Shown here: positions 1 to 7,550 of the stretch, in pieces
Position numbering within the stretch: the stretch's first letter is position 1
Layout of the letters: each line of letters starts with the position of its first letter
Assembly (NCBI GenBank): GCA_023457355.1
Contig: JAEWLW010000002.1
Span: 1-34,589 of the forward strand
Direction: 5' to 3'
Origin: Bacillota bacterium
GTDB taxonomy: Bacteria; Bacillota; Clostridia; Oscillospirales; Ruminococcaceae
DNA length: 34,589 bases
Notes under the pieces: generated by a model
The model's database searches: none
What the model saw: the letters and a program-made list of their open reading frames with translations, nothing else
Told to the model about the DNA's origin: nothing
Made by a program: the position numbers and the translations under genes

Positions 1-32
1 GCAAGGATATCCCTTACCTTATCAAAAATCAT
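1..32 (-). CDS. acpP: Acyl carrier protein, N-terminal fragment cut by the window edge
   Basis: Reading leftwards from the ATG at 32-30 gives MIFDKVRDIL, which matches the usual start of bacterial acyl carrier proteins (M-x-F-D/E-K-V-x-x-I-I/L). A full AGGAGG ribosome site lies just upstream (complement of about 41-47), and a well-formed promoter lies at 102-130. ACP carries growing acyl chains on a phosphopantetheine arm in type II fatty acid synthesis. The modified serine is outside the window, so the call rests on ten residues plus the strong start signals. It is divergent from lexA. Confidence 0.6.
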   Translation of the reverse strand, partial: MIFDKVRDIL

Positions 33-101
33 TTTGGTTCCTCCTTAGGATGATAGACGCTTGTCAGATGTGTTTAGGCGTCCTTTGCTTTGTACGTGAA
101 C

Positions 102-130
102 ATAATAGCGGTTTTCTACTGGCTTGACAA
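102..130 (-). promoter_or_regulatory. Sigma-A-type promoter for the leftward acpP transcript
   Basis: On the minus strand TTGTCA (complement of 125-130) is followed after exactly 17 bases by TATTAT (complement of 102-107). The predicted transcript start is near 95, giving a leader of about 60 bases before the acpP ATG. I see no clear FapR-like or other known operator in the leader. Confidence 0.65.
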
Positions 131-218
131 GTGGAAAAATGAAATTTTTCAAAAAAATTTTTACGATTATAATACCCGATAACCGGCAAATCGCATAAAA
201 AGGGCAAGAATACCTTAA

Positions 219-232
219 AAAACATATGTTTG
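219..232. promoter_or_regulatory. LexA (DinR-type) SOS box overlapping the lexA -35
   Basis: AAACATATGTTT is a perfect 12-base palindrome. It matches the Gram-positive SOS box CGAACRNRYGTTCG at the central AACATATGTT and differs only at the outer positions. It overlaps the -35 hexamer of the lexA promoter, the expected arrangement for LexA autorepression. The site is seen directly; the regulation is inferred from the family. Confidence 0.75.
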
Positions 233-258
233 CATTTTTTAAGCGCTTATGCTATAAT
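230..258 (+). promoter_or_regulatory. Sigma-A-type promoter of lexA
   Basis: TTGCAT at 230-235, a 17-base spacer, and a consensus TATAAT at 253-258. The predicted start is near 265, so the leader is about 29 bases. The SOS box at 219-232 overlaps the -35, so bound LexA would block RNA polymerase. Confidence 0.75.
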
Positions 259-293
259 AAAAAAACAGCAAAGTTTGGAACGCGGAGGGATAG

Positions 294-893
294 ATGATGG
301 AGAATCTGAGCGACAAGGAACGCAGCTTGTTGGCCTATATCAAAGAGCGCCTGGTCGACCAGGTGCCGCCTACTGTGCGCGAAATCTGCCGGGATTTAAA
401 TATCAAGTCGACCTCGTCCGCACACCGATATCTCAAGAGCCTTGAAGCAAAGGGCTATATCAGTATGGGCGATAACGAAAACCGCGTTATCCGGCTCGTC
501 GGCTCCAGCTTTGGCCGCACTGCCCAGATTCCGCTTTTGGGTACCGTAACCGCAGGGCAACCAATTCTGGCTTTTGAAGAAGTGACCGATTATATTCCGT
601 TTTGTGCCCGGGGCGAAGATCCGGCTAAGCTCTTTGCGCTGAAGGTGCGGGGAGAAAGCATGATAGAAGCGGCCATTCTGGACGGTGATGTTGTTGTTGT
701 GCGGCAGACCTCCTCGGTTGAAAATGGGACTATTGCCGTGGCTATGGTGGAGGATGAAGCGACCGTCAAGCGTTTTTATAAAGAAAACGGGCATTACCGT
801 TTGCAACCTGAAAACAGCAGCATGGAACCCATCATCGTCCGGGAATGCCGTGTTTTGGGCCGGGTGGTGGCGGTGGTGCGCCATCTTTCATAA
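294..893 (+). CDS. lexA: LexA, SOS-response transcriptional repressor and self-cleaving protease
   Basis: LexA represses DNA-damage genes and cleaves itself when stimulated by RecA filaments. The N-terminal winged helix-turn-helix (about residues 1-70) contains the family pattern PPTVREICRDL followed by SSAHRYLKSLEAKGYI. The C-terminal S24 peptidase domain carries the cleavage site Ala87-Gly88 (VTAGQP), the nucleophile Ser122 (GESMIE) and the general base Lys159 (EATVKR). The length of 199 residues is normal. GGAGG at 284-288 serves either ATG 294 or ATG 297; the longer form is given. The gene is monocistronic-looking, with a SOS box in its own promoter, and is divergent from acpP. Confidence 0.97.
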   Translation: MMENLSDKERSLLAYIKERLVDQVPPTVREICRDLNIKSTSSAHRYLKSLEAKGYISMGDNENRVIRLVGSSFGRTAQIPLLGTVTAGQPILAFEEVTDYIPFCARGEDPAKLFALKVRGESMIEAAILDGDVVVVRQTSSVENGTIAVAMVEDEATVKRFYKENGHYRLQPENSSMEPIIVRECRVLGRVVAVVRHLS

Positions 894-1419
894 AAAGCAA
901 TATTGTGCGGCCCGCTGTTTTATGCGCACTTGAACTGAAATTTTTACGCATAATTTCACGTAATATTTTATTGAACGGTCGGCTCCGGGTTGTCGGGGGT
1001 CGACCTTTTGGCATGTGGCCGGATAATGCGCATGCCGGATACCAATGTGGCATAGCTGTGCCCAACATAATGCCGCGTTTATAAAACGCAAAAACGGATT
1101 AAAATACTTTCATTATAGCTGGCAACCGGGGCGTTTATGCCGATGGGCCGATGGATGGCGGCCGGGTGACCGAACTCAGAATGGGCGGCGGATAAAAATA
1201 ATTTTGTGTTACGAAATATGCAATGTCGTCCAATTGACCTATAAATGCAGTCCAGCAGTTTTGTCTTCAGTTTTCCGTTGTACTAAACGTGGTATATGTG
1301 TTATTTTCAGCTATTTTATTTAACGCGGCATTTCACCGGGGGTGCCGCGGGGGATATGTGGCGCTGTGCGGCATTTTGTTGTCAATATGCACTTGCGGCG
1401 CGATAATTGCTGCCGGCCG
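894..1419. other. Noncoding stretch downstream of lexA
   Basis: About 530 bases without a convincing gene; open frames here lack ribosome sites and protein-like composition. A GC-rich dyad at about 978-1006 (GGTCG...CGACC) followed by TTTT may end the lexA transcript. A second hairpin, CGCGGCA...TGCCGCG, lies at 1324-1349 and has an AT-rich tail on its minus-strand side. I see no tRNA, rRNA or recognisable riboswitch. Confidence 0.5.
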
Positions 1420-1449
1420 TTTACAAGGTGTTGGCAAGTTTGCTATACT
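1420..1449 (+). promoter_or_regulatory. Sigma-A-type promoter for the SHOCT-domain gene
   Basis: TTTACA at 1420-1425, an 18-base spacer, and TATACT at 1444-1449. The predicted start near 1456 leaves a short leader that includes the GGGAGG ribosome site at 1469-1474. Confidence 0.55.
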
Positions 1450-1482
1450 GTAACATAAGCGAGGCTGTGGGAGGCGATATGC

Positions 1483-1917
1483 ATGAGCCGGAAGGAGAAA
1501 AGCAAAGGCGGCTCCATCATCAGTTTGCTGATGGTGGCCGTAATATGGGTATTACAATTTGCGGGAAGAGCGGGCGTTACACTTATAGTAGCCCTGTTTG
1601 TGCTGGGGCTGGTTGGGTTTGTCATCTGGCAGGCAGTTGCGGCTTTATCCGGGAAGCAGCAACCCGCTAATCGCGAACGTGCCAGCAGTGGCGGAACAAT
1701 CCGTCCGGTAAGGGGTAATGCGCAAACGGATGGCTCGTGGCAGCGCCCCGTCAGTACGCCGCCCTACCGGTCTGTCGCATCCAGACCGGCGGTTGGCCAA
1801 ACGCGGGCGGAAAATGCCCGGCGCATCGAGATGTTTAAGGATTTGCTGGAGGCGGGGATTATTGACAAGGCGGAATATTATGCCCGCACGGCAGAATTGG
1901 AGACGGAAGGACGATAA
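1483..1917 (+). CDS. Small SHOCT-domain membrane protein
   Basis: A 144-residue protein with a short basic N-terminus (MSRKEKSKGG). Hydrophobic segments lie at about residues 11-27 and 31-56, followed by a Ser/Pro/Arg-rich low-complexity linker. The C-terminal ~30 residues (RIEMFKDLLEAGIIDKAEYY) fit the SHOCT domain pattern, a short helical module usually found at protein ends and thought to mediate oligomerisation. No specific function can be assigned. The start is fixed by GGGAGG eight bases upstream; the overlapping ATG at 1479 is in another frame. The gene has its own promoter and a strong downstream hairpin, so it is probably transcribed alone. Confidence 0.8.
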   Translation: MSRKEKSKGGSIISLLMVAVIWVLQFAGRAGVTLIVALFVLGLVGFVIWQAVAALSGKQQPANRERASSGGTIRPVRGNAQTDGSWQRPVSTPPYRSVASRPAVGQTRAENARRIEMFKDLLEAGIIDKAEYYARTAELETEGR

Positions 1918-1927
1918 TAAAAGTTGA

Positions 1928-1998
1928 AAAGAGCCGTTGCGGGTTTAAGTTTGTTTCGCAATTGTGATGTGGAATCAAACTTTCTGCAACGGCTCTTT
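1928..1998 (+). terminator. Long stem-loop terminator after the SHOCT gene
   Basis: A perfect 13-base stem (AAAGAGCCGTTGC at 1928-1940 with its complement at 1986-1998) is extended inside by a second paired block, AAGTTTG 1947-1953 with CAAACTT 1976-1982. The T-tract is short (TTTGTTG), so termination may be incomplete or factor-assisted. Confidence 0.65.
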
Positions 1999-2015
1999 GT
2001 TGCAGTTGGGTTTTC

Positions 2016-2044
2016 TTGCTTTTTAGGGCGGTTTTCGGTATAAT
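2016..2044 (+). promoter_or_regulatory. Sigma-A-type promoter for the M50 protease operon
   Basis: TTGCTT at 2016-2021, a 17-base spacer and a consensus TATAAT at 2039-2044. It lies directly after the SHOCT-gene terminator. Because the -10 overlaps an upstream in-frame ATG (2016), it supports the later start at 2070 for the protease. Confidence 0.65.
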
Positions 2045-2069
2045 ATTTCGATACAGGAGGAGAGAAAAG

Positions 2070-2720
2070 ATGTTTTACAGACTCTTTGGCGGACTGAGCC
2101 TTCAAATTATTTTAGCGCGACTCATTGTCCTGATGACGGCGATACCGGTGCATGAATTTGCGCATGCCTGGGCGGCTGAAAAGATGGGTGATTCCACTGC
2201 GCGTTATTCCCGCAGACTTTCTTTAAACCCGCTGGACCACATCGACCCCATCGGGGCGCTGATGATTTTGCTGATTGGCATCGGCTTTGCCCGGCCCGTA
2301 CCGATAGATTCCCGAAACTTCCGAAATCATAAACTGGGAACCATCGTCACAAGTCTGGCGGGACCTTTTTCCAACATTCTCATGGCGCTGGTCTGCCTGA
2401 TTGTTGCGAAGCTTTTGTGGCTGGCATATCTGGCGACGCAGCTCGGGTTTTTGGCGGGCATTTTTCAGGTTGTCGCCTTCATGGTCAGTGTCAACCTGAC
2501 ACTGGCGGTGTTTAACCTGCTGCCGGTGCCGCCGCTGGACGGCTGGCATGCCATCTGCCCGTTGTTGCCGCGCGAAGTTTACTGGAAGGTGGCGGCCTAC
2601 GAACATCAGATTGTGTGGCTTGTGCTTATCCTCGTCTGGTTTGGGGCGTTCAACGGCATTCTGGGCACATTTACCGGCATACTATATGCGTTGCTGGATG
2701 CGATGACCTTCTTTCTATAA
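2070..2720 (+). CDS. Site-2-type membrane zinc metalloprotease (peptidase M50 family)
   Basis: A 216-residue polytopic membrane protein. HEFAH at residues 28-32 provides the HExxH zinc ligands and catalytic glutamate. PPLDGW (Asp157) is the distal zinc-ligand motif of the M50/S2P family. The GPFSNILMA segment near residue 98 is the conserved GPxxN core of these proteases. The short form without PDZ or CBS domains resembles B. subtilis YwhC-type proteins; the substrate is unknown. The start at 2070 is chosen because AGGAGG (2055-2060) sits ten bases upstream and the promoter overlaps the earlier ATG. It is first in a run with scpA-scpB, a common Firmicutes arrangement. Confidence 0.9.
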   Translation: MFYRLFGGLSLQIILARLIVLMTAIPVHEFAHAWAAEKMGDSTARYSRRLSLNPLDHIDPIGALMILLIGIGFARPVPIDSRNFRNHKLGTIVTSLAGPFSNILMALVCLIVAKLLWLAYLATQLGFLAGIFQVVAFMVSVNLTLAVFNLLPVPPLDGWHAICPLLPREVYWKVAAYEHQIVWLVLILVWFGAFNGILGTFTGILYALLDAMTFFL

Positions 2721-2744
2721 AAGACGCGGAAAGGAACAACGGCT

Positions 2745-3476
2745 ATGACACAGCTTTCCTTTCGGCTTTCAGATTTTGAAGGGCCGCTCGATTTGCTGCT
2801 GCATCTGATTGCCAAGCACAAGCTGGATATTTTGAATATCGAGATTTCGGAGCTGCTGCGGCAATATCTCGATTTTATAGAAAACCGTGCGGATCGCGAT
2901 TTGGAAGTGGCCAGCGAATTCCTTGAAATGGCCGCGCGTCTGGTGCACATCAAAACCGTAATGCTGCTGCCGCGCCACGAGGAGGAAGCCGATGACCTGA
3001 AAGGCCGCCTGACAGGCGAACTGATGGAATATCAGCTTTGCAAGCTGGCGGCAAAGCAGCTTGGGGCACTGGCGGGAGAAAACCGCCTGTTTGTGCGTGC
3101 CCCCATGGCGCTTGAGACCGATTTAACCTACCGGCTGACGCATCCGGCTTCCATACTGCGCGATGCCGTATCCGCGACCTCCGGGCGGGCGGTGCGCCGT
3201 CAGGCACTGCGCCCAGCGGCCTTTTCCGGCATTGTCAAACGTCGGGTGGTGTCTGTCTCCTCGCGTATTATCCATTTGATGCGCAGGCTTTACCGGAACC
3301 CCAACAGCCGGTTTGACGCGCTGTTTGAAGACCAGCAGGACCGCAGCGAACTGGTGGCCACCTTTTTGGCAGTGCTGGAATTGATTAAGGGCGGGCGCAT
3401 TACCGTCTCAGCCGACGGGGCGACGGTTCGGTTCCACCGTTCGGCAAAAACATTGCAACAGGAGGAGCCGGTATGA
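2745..3476 (+). CDS. scpA: ScpA, kleisin subunit of the SMC condensin complex
   Basis: ScpA bridges SMC ATPase heads and, with ScpB, compacts and segregates the chromosome. The N-terminus FEGPLDLLLHLIAKHKLDI is the hallmark of the family, and the C-terminal winged-helix part includes LVATFLAVLELIKGGRI. The length of 243 residues is typical. An AAAGGA-type ribosome site precedes the ATG. Its TGA overlaps the ATG of scpB (ATGA), indicating translational coupling of the two partners. Confidence 0.96.
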   Translation: MTQLSFRLSDFEGPLDLLLHLIAKHKLDILNIEISELLRQYLDFIENRADRDLEVASEFLEMAARLVHIKTVMLLPRHEEEADDLKGRLTGELMEYQLCKLAAKQLGALAGENRLFVRAPMALETDLTYRLTHPASILRDAVSATSGRAVRRQALRPAAFSGIVKRRVVSVSSRIIHLMRRLYRNPNSRFDALFEDQQDRSELVATFLAVLELIKGGRITVSADGATVRFHRSAKTLQQEEPV

Positions 3477-4063
3477 GCAGGAAACTGGAACAAACGCTGC
3501 TGGCAGTGCTCTTTGCAGTGGGGGAGCCGATTGCCCCCGACCGTATTGCCCAGGCGCTTGATATCAGCGCCGACAGTGTGCGTGGGTTGATTGAGCATCT
3601 GCGCGACACGATGGACATGCAGGACGGCGCTTTGCAGATTTTAAATTTAGGCGGGCAATATCAGCTCGCCACCCGCAGGGAATACACCGATGATATTCGA
3701 AAGGTCATGCAGGAAAAGCGCAATGTCTCGCTTTCGCCCGCGGCGCTGGAGGTGCTGGCGGCGGTGGCTTACAACCAGCCGGTGACCCGCGCCTATGTCG
3801 AACAGGTGCGCGGGGTTGATTCCAGCGGAATCATCACCAGCCTGATTGAGAAGGGCCTCTTGGAGGAAGAGGGCCGTCTGGAATTGCCGGGCAGGCCGAT
3901 TGCCTACCGCACGACAGCGCATTTTTTGCGCACGTTTGGCCTTTCTTCGCTCGATGAACTGCCGATGACGGCGGCGGCAGACCTCTTGGAGGAGCCGCTG
4001 CCGGATGATTTGATAGAAGGGCAGATCGGGTTCGATGAACAGGTGGGCACTTTTGAAGAATAG
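3473..4063 (+). CDS. scpB: ScpB, winged-helix partner of ScpA in condensin
   Basis: A 196-residue protein with the tandem winged-helix pattern of ScpB, including SPAALEVLAAVAYNQPVTRA and VRGVDSSGIITSLIEKGLL. ScpB dimers bind the ScpA linker in the SMC-ScpAB complex at the nucleoid. A full AGGAGG lies at 3461-3466, and the start overlaps the scpA stop by four bases. The acidic C-terminal tail (LEEPLPDDLIEG) is normal for the family. Confidence 0.96.
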   Translation: MSRKLEQTLLAVLFAVGEPIAPDRIAQALDISADSVRGLIEHLRDTMDMQDGALQILNLGGQYQLATRREYTDDIRKVMQEKRNVSLSPAALEVLAAVAYNQPVTRAYVEQVRGVDSSGIITSLIEKGLLEEEGRLELPGRPIAYRTTAHFLRTFGLSSLDELPMTAAADLLEEPLPDDLIEGQIGFDEQVGTFEE

Positions 4064-4075
4064 GATGTGGACGGC

Positions 4076-4762
4076 ATGAAAATATTGGCGGTTATTTTAC
4101 TGCTGTTGGCTTTGCTTTTGACAGTGCCTGTTCGGCTATATGTTAATTCCGCACCGGAATTAACCATTACCGTTAAATATTTCTGGTTTAAAAAGGGCAT
4201 TCTTCCAAAAGGAGAAAAGCGCGCCAAAAAGAAGGCGCCCGACGGCAACAAACCTCAAAAAAAGAAAAAGGAACGGGAGCAGCGTAAATTATCCTACACG
4301 CTGCAAGAGGTTTTGGACCTGCTGCAAACGTTGCACCGCCGCACCAGCCCCGCCGTGCGCCGCCTGTTGCGCCGCACCTCGCTGGCTAAGTTTCGCCTGC
4401 GCATGATTGTGGCGGGCCAGGATGCCGCCGATACCGCCATCCGCTTCGGCAAGCTTAACGCGCAGGTGTTCACCGCTGTGGCGCTGGTGAAGGGAATCAT
4501 TCGGCTGAAAGCCGACCAGATTGAAATTCTTCCGGGGTTTGGCGTCAGTCAAAGCGAGACAAGCTACTCCGGAGAGATGCGGCTTGCGCCGTTGGCGCTG
4601 CTGATTGCAGGGGTTCAGGTTGCGTTCTGGGGCCTGGCTTCGGCCCTGCCGCTGTATTTGAAATCGCGAAAAAAGACGTCGAAGAAAGCCGCCGGCGATA
4701 CCGCCGCAGCGCGAAAGGAAGATCAGAATGGAAAAGAAACACCCCTTGAGCGAGGTGCTTGA
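4076..4762 (+). CDS. DUF2953-domain protein (YtfI-like), membrane-anchored
   Basis: The N-terminal transmembrane helix (about residues 3-17, rich in Leu/Ile/Val) is followed by a beta-type stretch (LTITVKYFWFKKGILP), then a very basic Lys/Arg linker and an alpha-helical region. This is the layout of DUF2953 proteins such as B. subtilis YtfI, which lies next to ytfJ/gerW there too. The function is unknown; association with sporulation is inferred from that pairing. The ATG at 4076 is preferred because the membrane helix then starts at once; an in-frame GTG at 4067 is possible. The 3' end overlaps gerW by 35 bases. Confidence 0.8.
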   Translation: MKILAVILLLLALLLTVPVRLYVNSAPELTITVKYFWFKKGILPKGEKRAKKKAPDGNKPQKKKKEREQRKLSYTLQEVLDLLQTLHRRTSPAVRRLLRRTSLAKFRLRMIVAGQDAADTAIRFGKLNAQVFTAVALVKGIIRLKADQIEILPGFGVSQSETSYSGEMRLAPLALLIAGVQVAFWGLASALPLYLKSRKKTSKKAAGDTAAARKEDQNGKETPLERGA

Positions 4763-5132
4763 AGCCTCGCTTGAGAACCTTAAAAAGCTTGTGGATGTCA
4801 ACACCATCATCGGGGAGCCGCTTAAGATGCAGGACGGCACCACCATTATTCCGATTTCCAAGGTGAGCTTCGGCTTTGCCACCGGCGGCTCGGAACTGCC
4901 CTCAGCCAAGCCCGTCAGCCCGTTTGGCGGTGGCTCGGGCGGCGGGGTGACGATTCAGCCGCTGGCTTTTCTGGTTGTTTCAAAGGGTGATGTCAAGCTT
5001 TTGCAGATGCAGACGGCCGATAATACTGCCGACCGCGTCGTGAATATGGTGCCGGGTGTTATCGACAAGGTATCGGGCATCATACAGGAGCAGATGCATA
5101 AGAAGGAGACCAAAACACAGGCGACGGAATAA
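4728..5132 (+). CDS. gerW: GerW/YtfJ family sporulation protein
   Basis: A 134-residue protein with the family pattern: IIGEPLKMQDGTTIIPISKV, then SFGFATGGSE, a glycine-rich loop GGGSGGGVTIQPLAFLVV, and a C-terminal helix (VVNMVPGVIDKVSGIIQ). In Bacillus, GerW is needed for normal spore germination responses; the biochemical role is not established. An AAGGAAG ribosome site lies inside the upstream gene, and the 35-base overlap suggests coupled translation with the DUF2953 protein. Confidence 0.93.
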   Translation: MEKKHPLSEVLEASLENLKKLVDVNTIIGEPLKMQDGTTIIPISKVSFGFATGGSELPSAKPVSPFGGGSGGGVTIQPLAFLVVSKGDVKLLQMQTADNTADRVVNMVPGVIDKVSGIIQEQMHKKETKTQATE

Positions 5133-5208
5133 CCGCCCGGGCCGGACAAAAGCAAATCATTTTTTTTACCCGCATAGAATATGTTTTTTTATGAGGCGGG
5201 TGAAATTG

Positions 5209-6423
5209 ATGAAAAAACGGATCATTTCGAGCTTACTGGCACTGGTGCTGATGTGCGGTATCAATCTGTCGCTGGCGGCCACCGCGGACGGTTTCGCATC
5301 GGCGAAGGGCGCCGTGCTGATTGAAGCTTCCAGCGGGCGGGTGCTTTATGAAAAAGACAGCCACGAAAAACTGTTAAACGCCAGTACGACCAAGATTATG
5401 ACGGCGATTCTGACGCTGGAACAGGAGGGGCTGGACGACGTTTTTGTTGTGGACCCTAACGCCATCATGGTTGAGGGCAGCTCCATGGGGCTGCAACAGG
5501 GGGATCAGGTCACGCTGCGCACGCTGGTTTGGGGGATGCTGCTGGCTTCCGGCAATGATGCCGCCAATGCGGCAGCCGTTCGCATTGATAAAAGCCTCGA
5601 CGCGTTTGTTGAGCGGATGAACGCCAAGGCCAAAGAAGTAGGCATGAACGATACCCATTTTTCAAGTCCTTCCGGATTGGAAACCGGCGAGCATTACACC
5701 ACTGCCTATGATCTTGCGCTTTTGTCGCGCTATGCGCTGCAAAATGACGATTTCAGCGAAATGGTGCGCGCAAAATCGGCAAAGCTCTATTACGGCAACC
5801 CGCCATACCACCGCTGGCTGACTAACCACAACCGCCTGCTTTGGCAGAGTGAGGACTGCATCGGCATTAAAACCGGCTTTACAAAAGCGGCCGGGCGTTG
5901 TCTGGTCTCGGCCGCGGAGCGCAACGGGTTAACACTCATCGCCGTAACCCTCAATTGTCCCAACGACTTTGGCGTCCATAAAACCATCTATGACCAAAGC
6001 TTTGAAGCGCTTGAGTTTGTAGATTTTGAAACGATGCTCGGCCAGCTTTCGGTGCCGGTTACCGGCTCAACTGAGCAGCGTGTCGGTGTGAAGGCGCTTT
6101 GGGCACCGGGTGCCTACCTCACCGCGCAGGAGCGCACCCATGTGCGCCTGAGCATCGCGCTTGAAAAGTTTGTTTACGCGCCGGTGCCGCAGGGGCAGGT
6201 GGTTGGAAAAGCGACGGTGATGCTGGGCGACCAGCCGCTTTCGGTGACGCCGTTGGTCACCGCGCAGGAGCGCCCCGCCCGTTTCCCCGAAACGCGCAGC
6301 ATCATTCAGCGCGTCAAGGATTTTTTTGCCTTTCCCCAGAATTATCGTTTTCCGCTCAATGAACGCTGGGACCCGAATCTGGAGAAGAAAAGGCAGCAGC
6401 AGGCAGCCAAAGGGGAATCCTGA
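5209..6423 (+). CDS. D-alanyl-D-alanine carboxypeptidase (peptidase S11, DacB/DacF type)
   Basis: This enzyme trims the terminal D-Ala from peptidoglycan stem peptides outside the membrane. The N-terminal signal peptide covers about residues 1-24 (MKKRIISSLLALVLMCG...). The penicillin-binding motifs are S59-T-T-K62 (NASTTKIMTA), S114-G-N116, and KTG near residue 220 (IKTGFTKAAGRC). A C-terminal beta domain and a final amphipathic segment (IQRVKDFFAF) match membrane-attached PBP5-like enzymes. The length is 404 residues. The start at 5209 is chosen for the clean signal peptide and the GAGGCGGG upstream; ATG 5191 would add six residues. Placement beside gerW and before rluB recalls the Bacillus dacB neighbourhood, so a role in spore cortex is possible but not proven. 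Confidence 0.93.
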   Translation: MKKRIISSLLALVLMCGINLSLAATADGFASAKGAVLIEASSGRVLYEKDSHEKLLNASTTKIMTAILTLEQEGLDDVFVVDPNAIMVEGSSMGLQQGDQVTLRTLVWGMLLASGNDAANAAAVRIDKSLDAFVERMNAKAKEVGMNDTHFSSPSGLETGEHYTTAYDLALLSRYALQNDDFSEMVRAKSAKLYYGNPPYHRWLTNHNRLLWQSEDCIGIKTGFTKAAGRCLVSAAERNGLTLIAVTLNCPNDFGVHKTIYDQSFEALEFVDFETMLGQLSVPVTGSTEQRVGVKALWAPGAYLTAQERTHVRLSIALEKFVYAPVPQGQVVGKATVMLGDQPLSVTPLVTAQERPARFPETRSIIQRVKDFFAFPQNYRFPLNERWDPNLEKKRQQQAAKGES

Positions 6424-6451
6424 AAAAGCTGCAATCCTTTTGATTTTCGTG

Positions 6452-6484
6452 GGTGTTGCTCGCCCTGGGGGCAAGCGCAACACC
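6452..6484 (+). terminator. Hairpin between the carboxypeptidase gene and rluB
   Basis: GGTGTTGC at 6452-6459 pairs with GCAACACC at 6477-6484, with an inner GCCC/GGGC pairing. No long T-tract follows, so it may be a weak terminator or a leader structure in front of rluB. Confidence 0.4.
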
Positions 6485-6552
6485 TGTGCATCAACAGCTA
6501 TTTTCTCGTGCCGTTTTGCACCCAGAGTGCAGTGAAAGGAATGTTCATCAAT

Positions 6553-7383
6553 ATGAGAATACACAAAGTGTTATCGGATAACGGCGTCGTATCGCGCCGC
6601 AAGGCGGAGCAGCTGATAGAAGAGGGTAGAATTACCGTCAATGGCCACAAGGCCCAGCTGGGCCAGAGCGTCAACCCCGCGCGGGATATCATTCACATCG
6701 ACGGTGAGCGGGTGGTGTTTGAAAAGCGGGCTAAAAAGCTTTATATCATGCTCAACAAACCCCGCGGCTATGTCACAACCCTGTCGGATGAGCTGGGCAG
6801 GCGCTGCGTGGCAGCGCTTATTTCGGAGGTTTCGGTCCGGGTGTACCCCATCGGCCGGCTGGATAAGGACAGCGAAGGCCTGCTGCTGCTGACAAACGAC
6901 GGCGATTTTGCCAACCTGATTATGCACCCGAGCCACCACATCTCAAAAACCTATCGTGTGACGGTGCGTCCCGACATCACGGAAGAGCAGCTCGTGACGC
7001 TTTCCACCGGCGTGACGCTGGACGACGGCGTGACCACCCTGCCCGCGCAGGTTCAGGTGGAGGCGAAGGAGCTTGGACGCGTGGTGCTGCGCATGACGAT
7101 ATTTGAAGGCAAAAACCGCCAGATTCGCCGCATGTGCGAAGCGCTGGGGCTGGAGGTGGCCCGGCTGCGCCGTGTGTCTATCGGGCCGGTTAAGCTTGGT
7201 ATGTTGCAGCCCGGCAAATGGCGCGAACTGACCCCCGCCGAAGTGGGGGCGCTGCGCGGCGCCGTAACGATTTTAAACCCCAATTCATCCAAGGAGCCGA
7301 AAAGGGACAGGCCCCGGGGCAAAATGATGGCAAAGCCGCGTCCGGCGGTTCGCAGAGAGGCAAAGCCCCCCAGGCGCGGTTGA
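6553..7383 (+). CDS. rluB: RluB-type 23S rRNA pseudouridine synthase
   Basis: It makes pseudouridine in 23S rRNA (the RluB family modifies a uridine in helix 80-90 of the large subunit). The N-terminal S4 RNA-binding domain (about residues 1-60) contains MRIHKVLSDNGVVSRRKAEQ. The catalytic domain has GRLDKDSEGLLLLTNDG with the family's catalytic aspartate, and GKNRQIRRMCEALGL near the end. The last ~35 residues form a basic, low-complexity tail. The length is 276 residues. The start at 6553 gives the canonical S4 beginning; GAAAGGA at 6534-6540 directly abuts the alternative ATG at 6541, making that one unlikely. The stop codon lies in the promoter of the next operon. Confidence 0.92.
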   Translation: MRIHKVLSDNGVVSRRKAEQLIEEGRITVNGHKAQLGQSVNPARDIIHIDGERVVFEKRAKKLYIMLNKPRGYVTTLSDELGRRCVAALISEVSVRVYPIGRLDKDSEGLLLLTNDGDFANLIMHPSHHISKTYRVTVRPDITEEQLVTLSTGVTLDDGVTTLPAQVQVEAKELGRVVLRMTIFEGKNRQIRRMCEALGLEVARLRRVSIGPVKLGMLQPGKWRELTPAEVGALRGAVTILNPNSSKEPKRDRPRGKMMAKPRPAVRREAKPPRRG

Positions 7384-7408
7384 CAAACCCTGTGCGCAGG
7401 GGTATGAT
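7380..7408 (+). promoter_or_regulatory. Strong sigma-A-type promoter for the yicC-to-MATE run
   Basis: A perfect TTGACA at 7380-7385, a 17-base spacer and TATGAT at 7403-7408. The promoter overlaps the rluB stop codon. The spacer contains the short dyad CCCTG-TGCG-CAGGG (7388-7401). The predicted start near 7415 leaves a leader of about 135 bases before yicC, in which I recognise no known riboswitch. Confidence 0.75.
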
Positions 7409-7550
7409 AACAGGAGCAAATAAGAGAAAACGAAAGCTTGGGCGCGTTTTGACAAAATAACTTTCACGCGTTTCCGGACGGATTAAAGCTGCAGGCGGCG
7501 TTGTGCCGGCCTGCCCGACGGACGTTGTCGCGTACAAAGGGGAGTAATAA

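Noticed and set aside
1045..1323. 92-residue open frame after lexA
   Set aside because: No ribosome site or domain; high Cys/Trp and irregular composition typical of noncoding DNA.
5172..5180. CATAGAATA before the carboxypeptidase gene as a sigma-E/sigma-K -10 element
   Set aside because: No matching -35 (ATA or AC) lies at the right distance, and the sequence is an isolated AT-rich match.
7404..7460. 18-codon leader peptide MITGANKRKRK... before yicC
   Set aside because: Its ATG lies inside the -10 element, so it cannot be in the transcript from that promoter.
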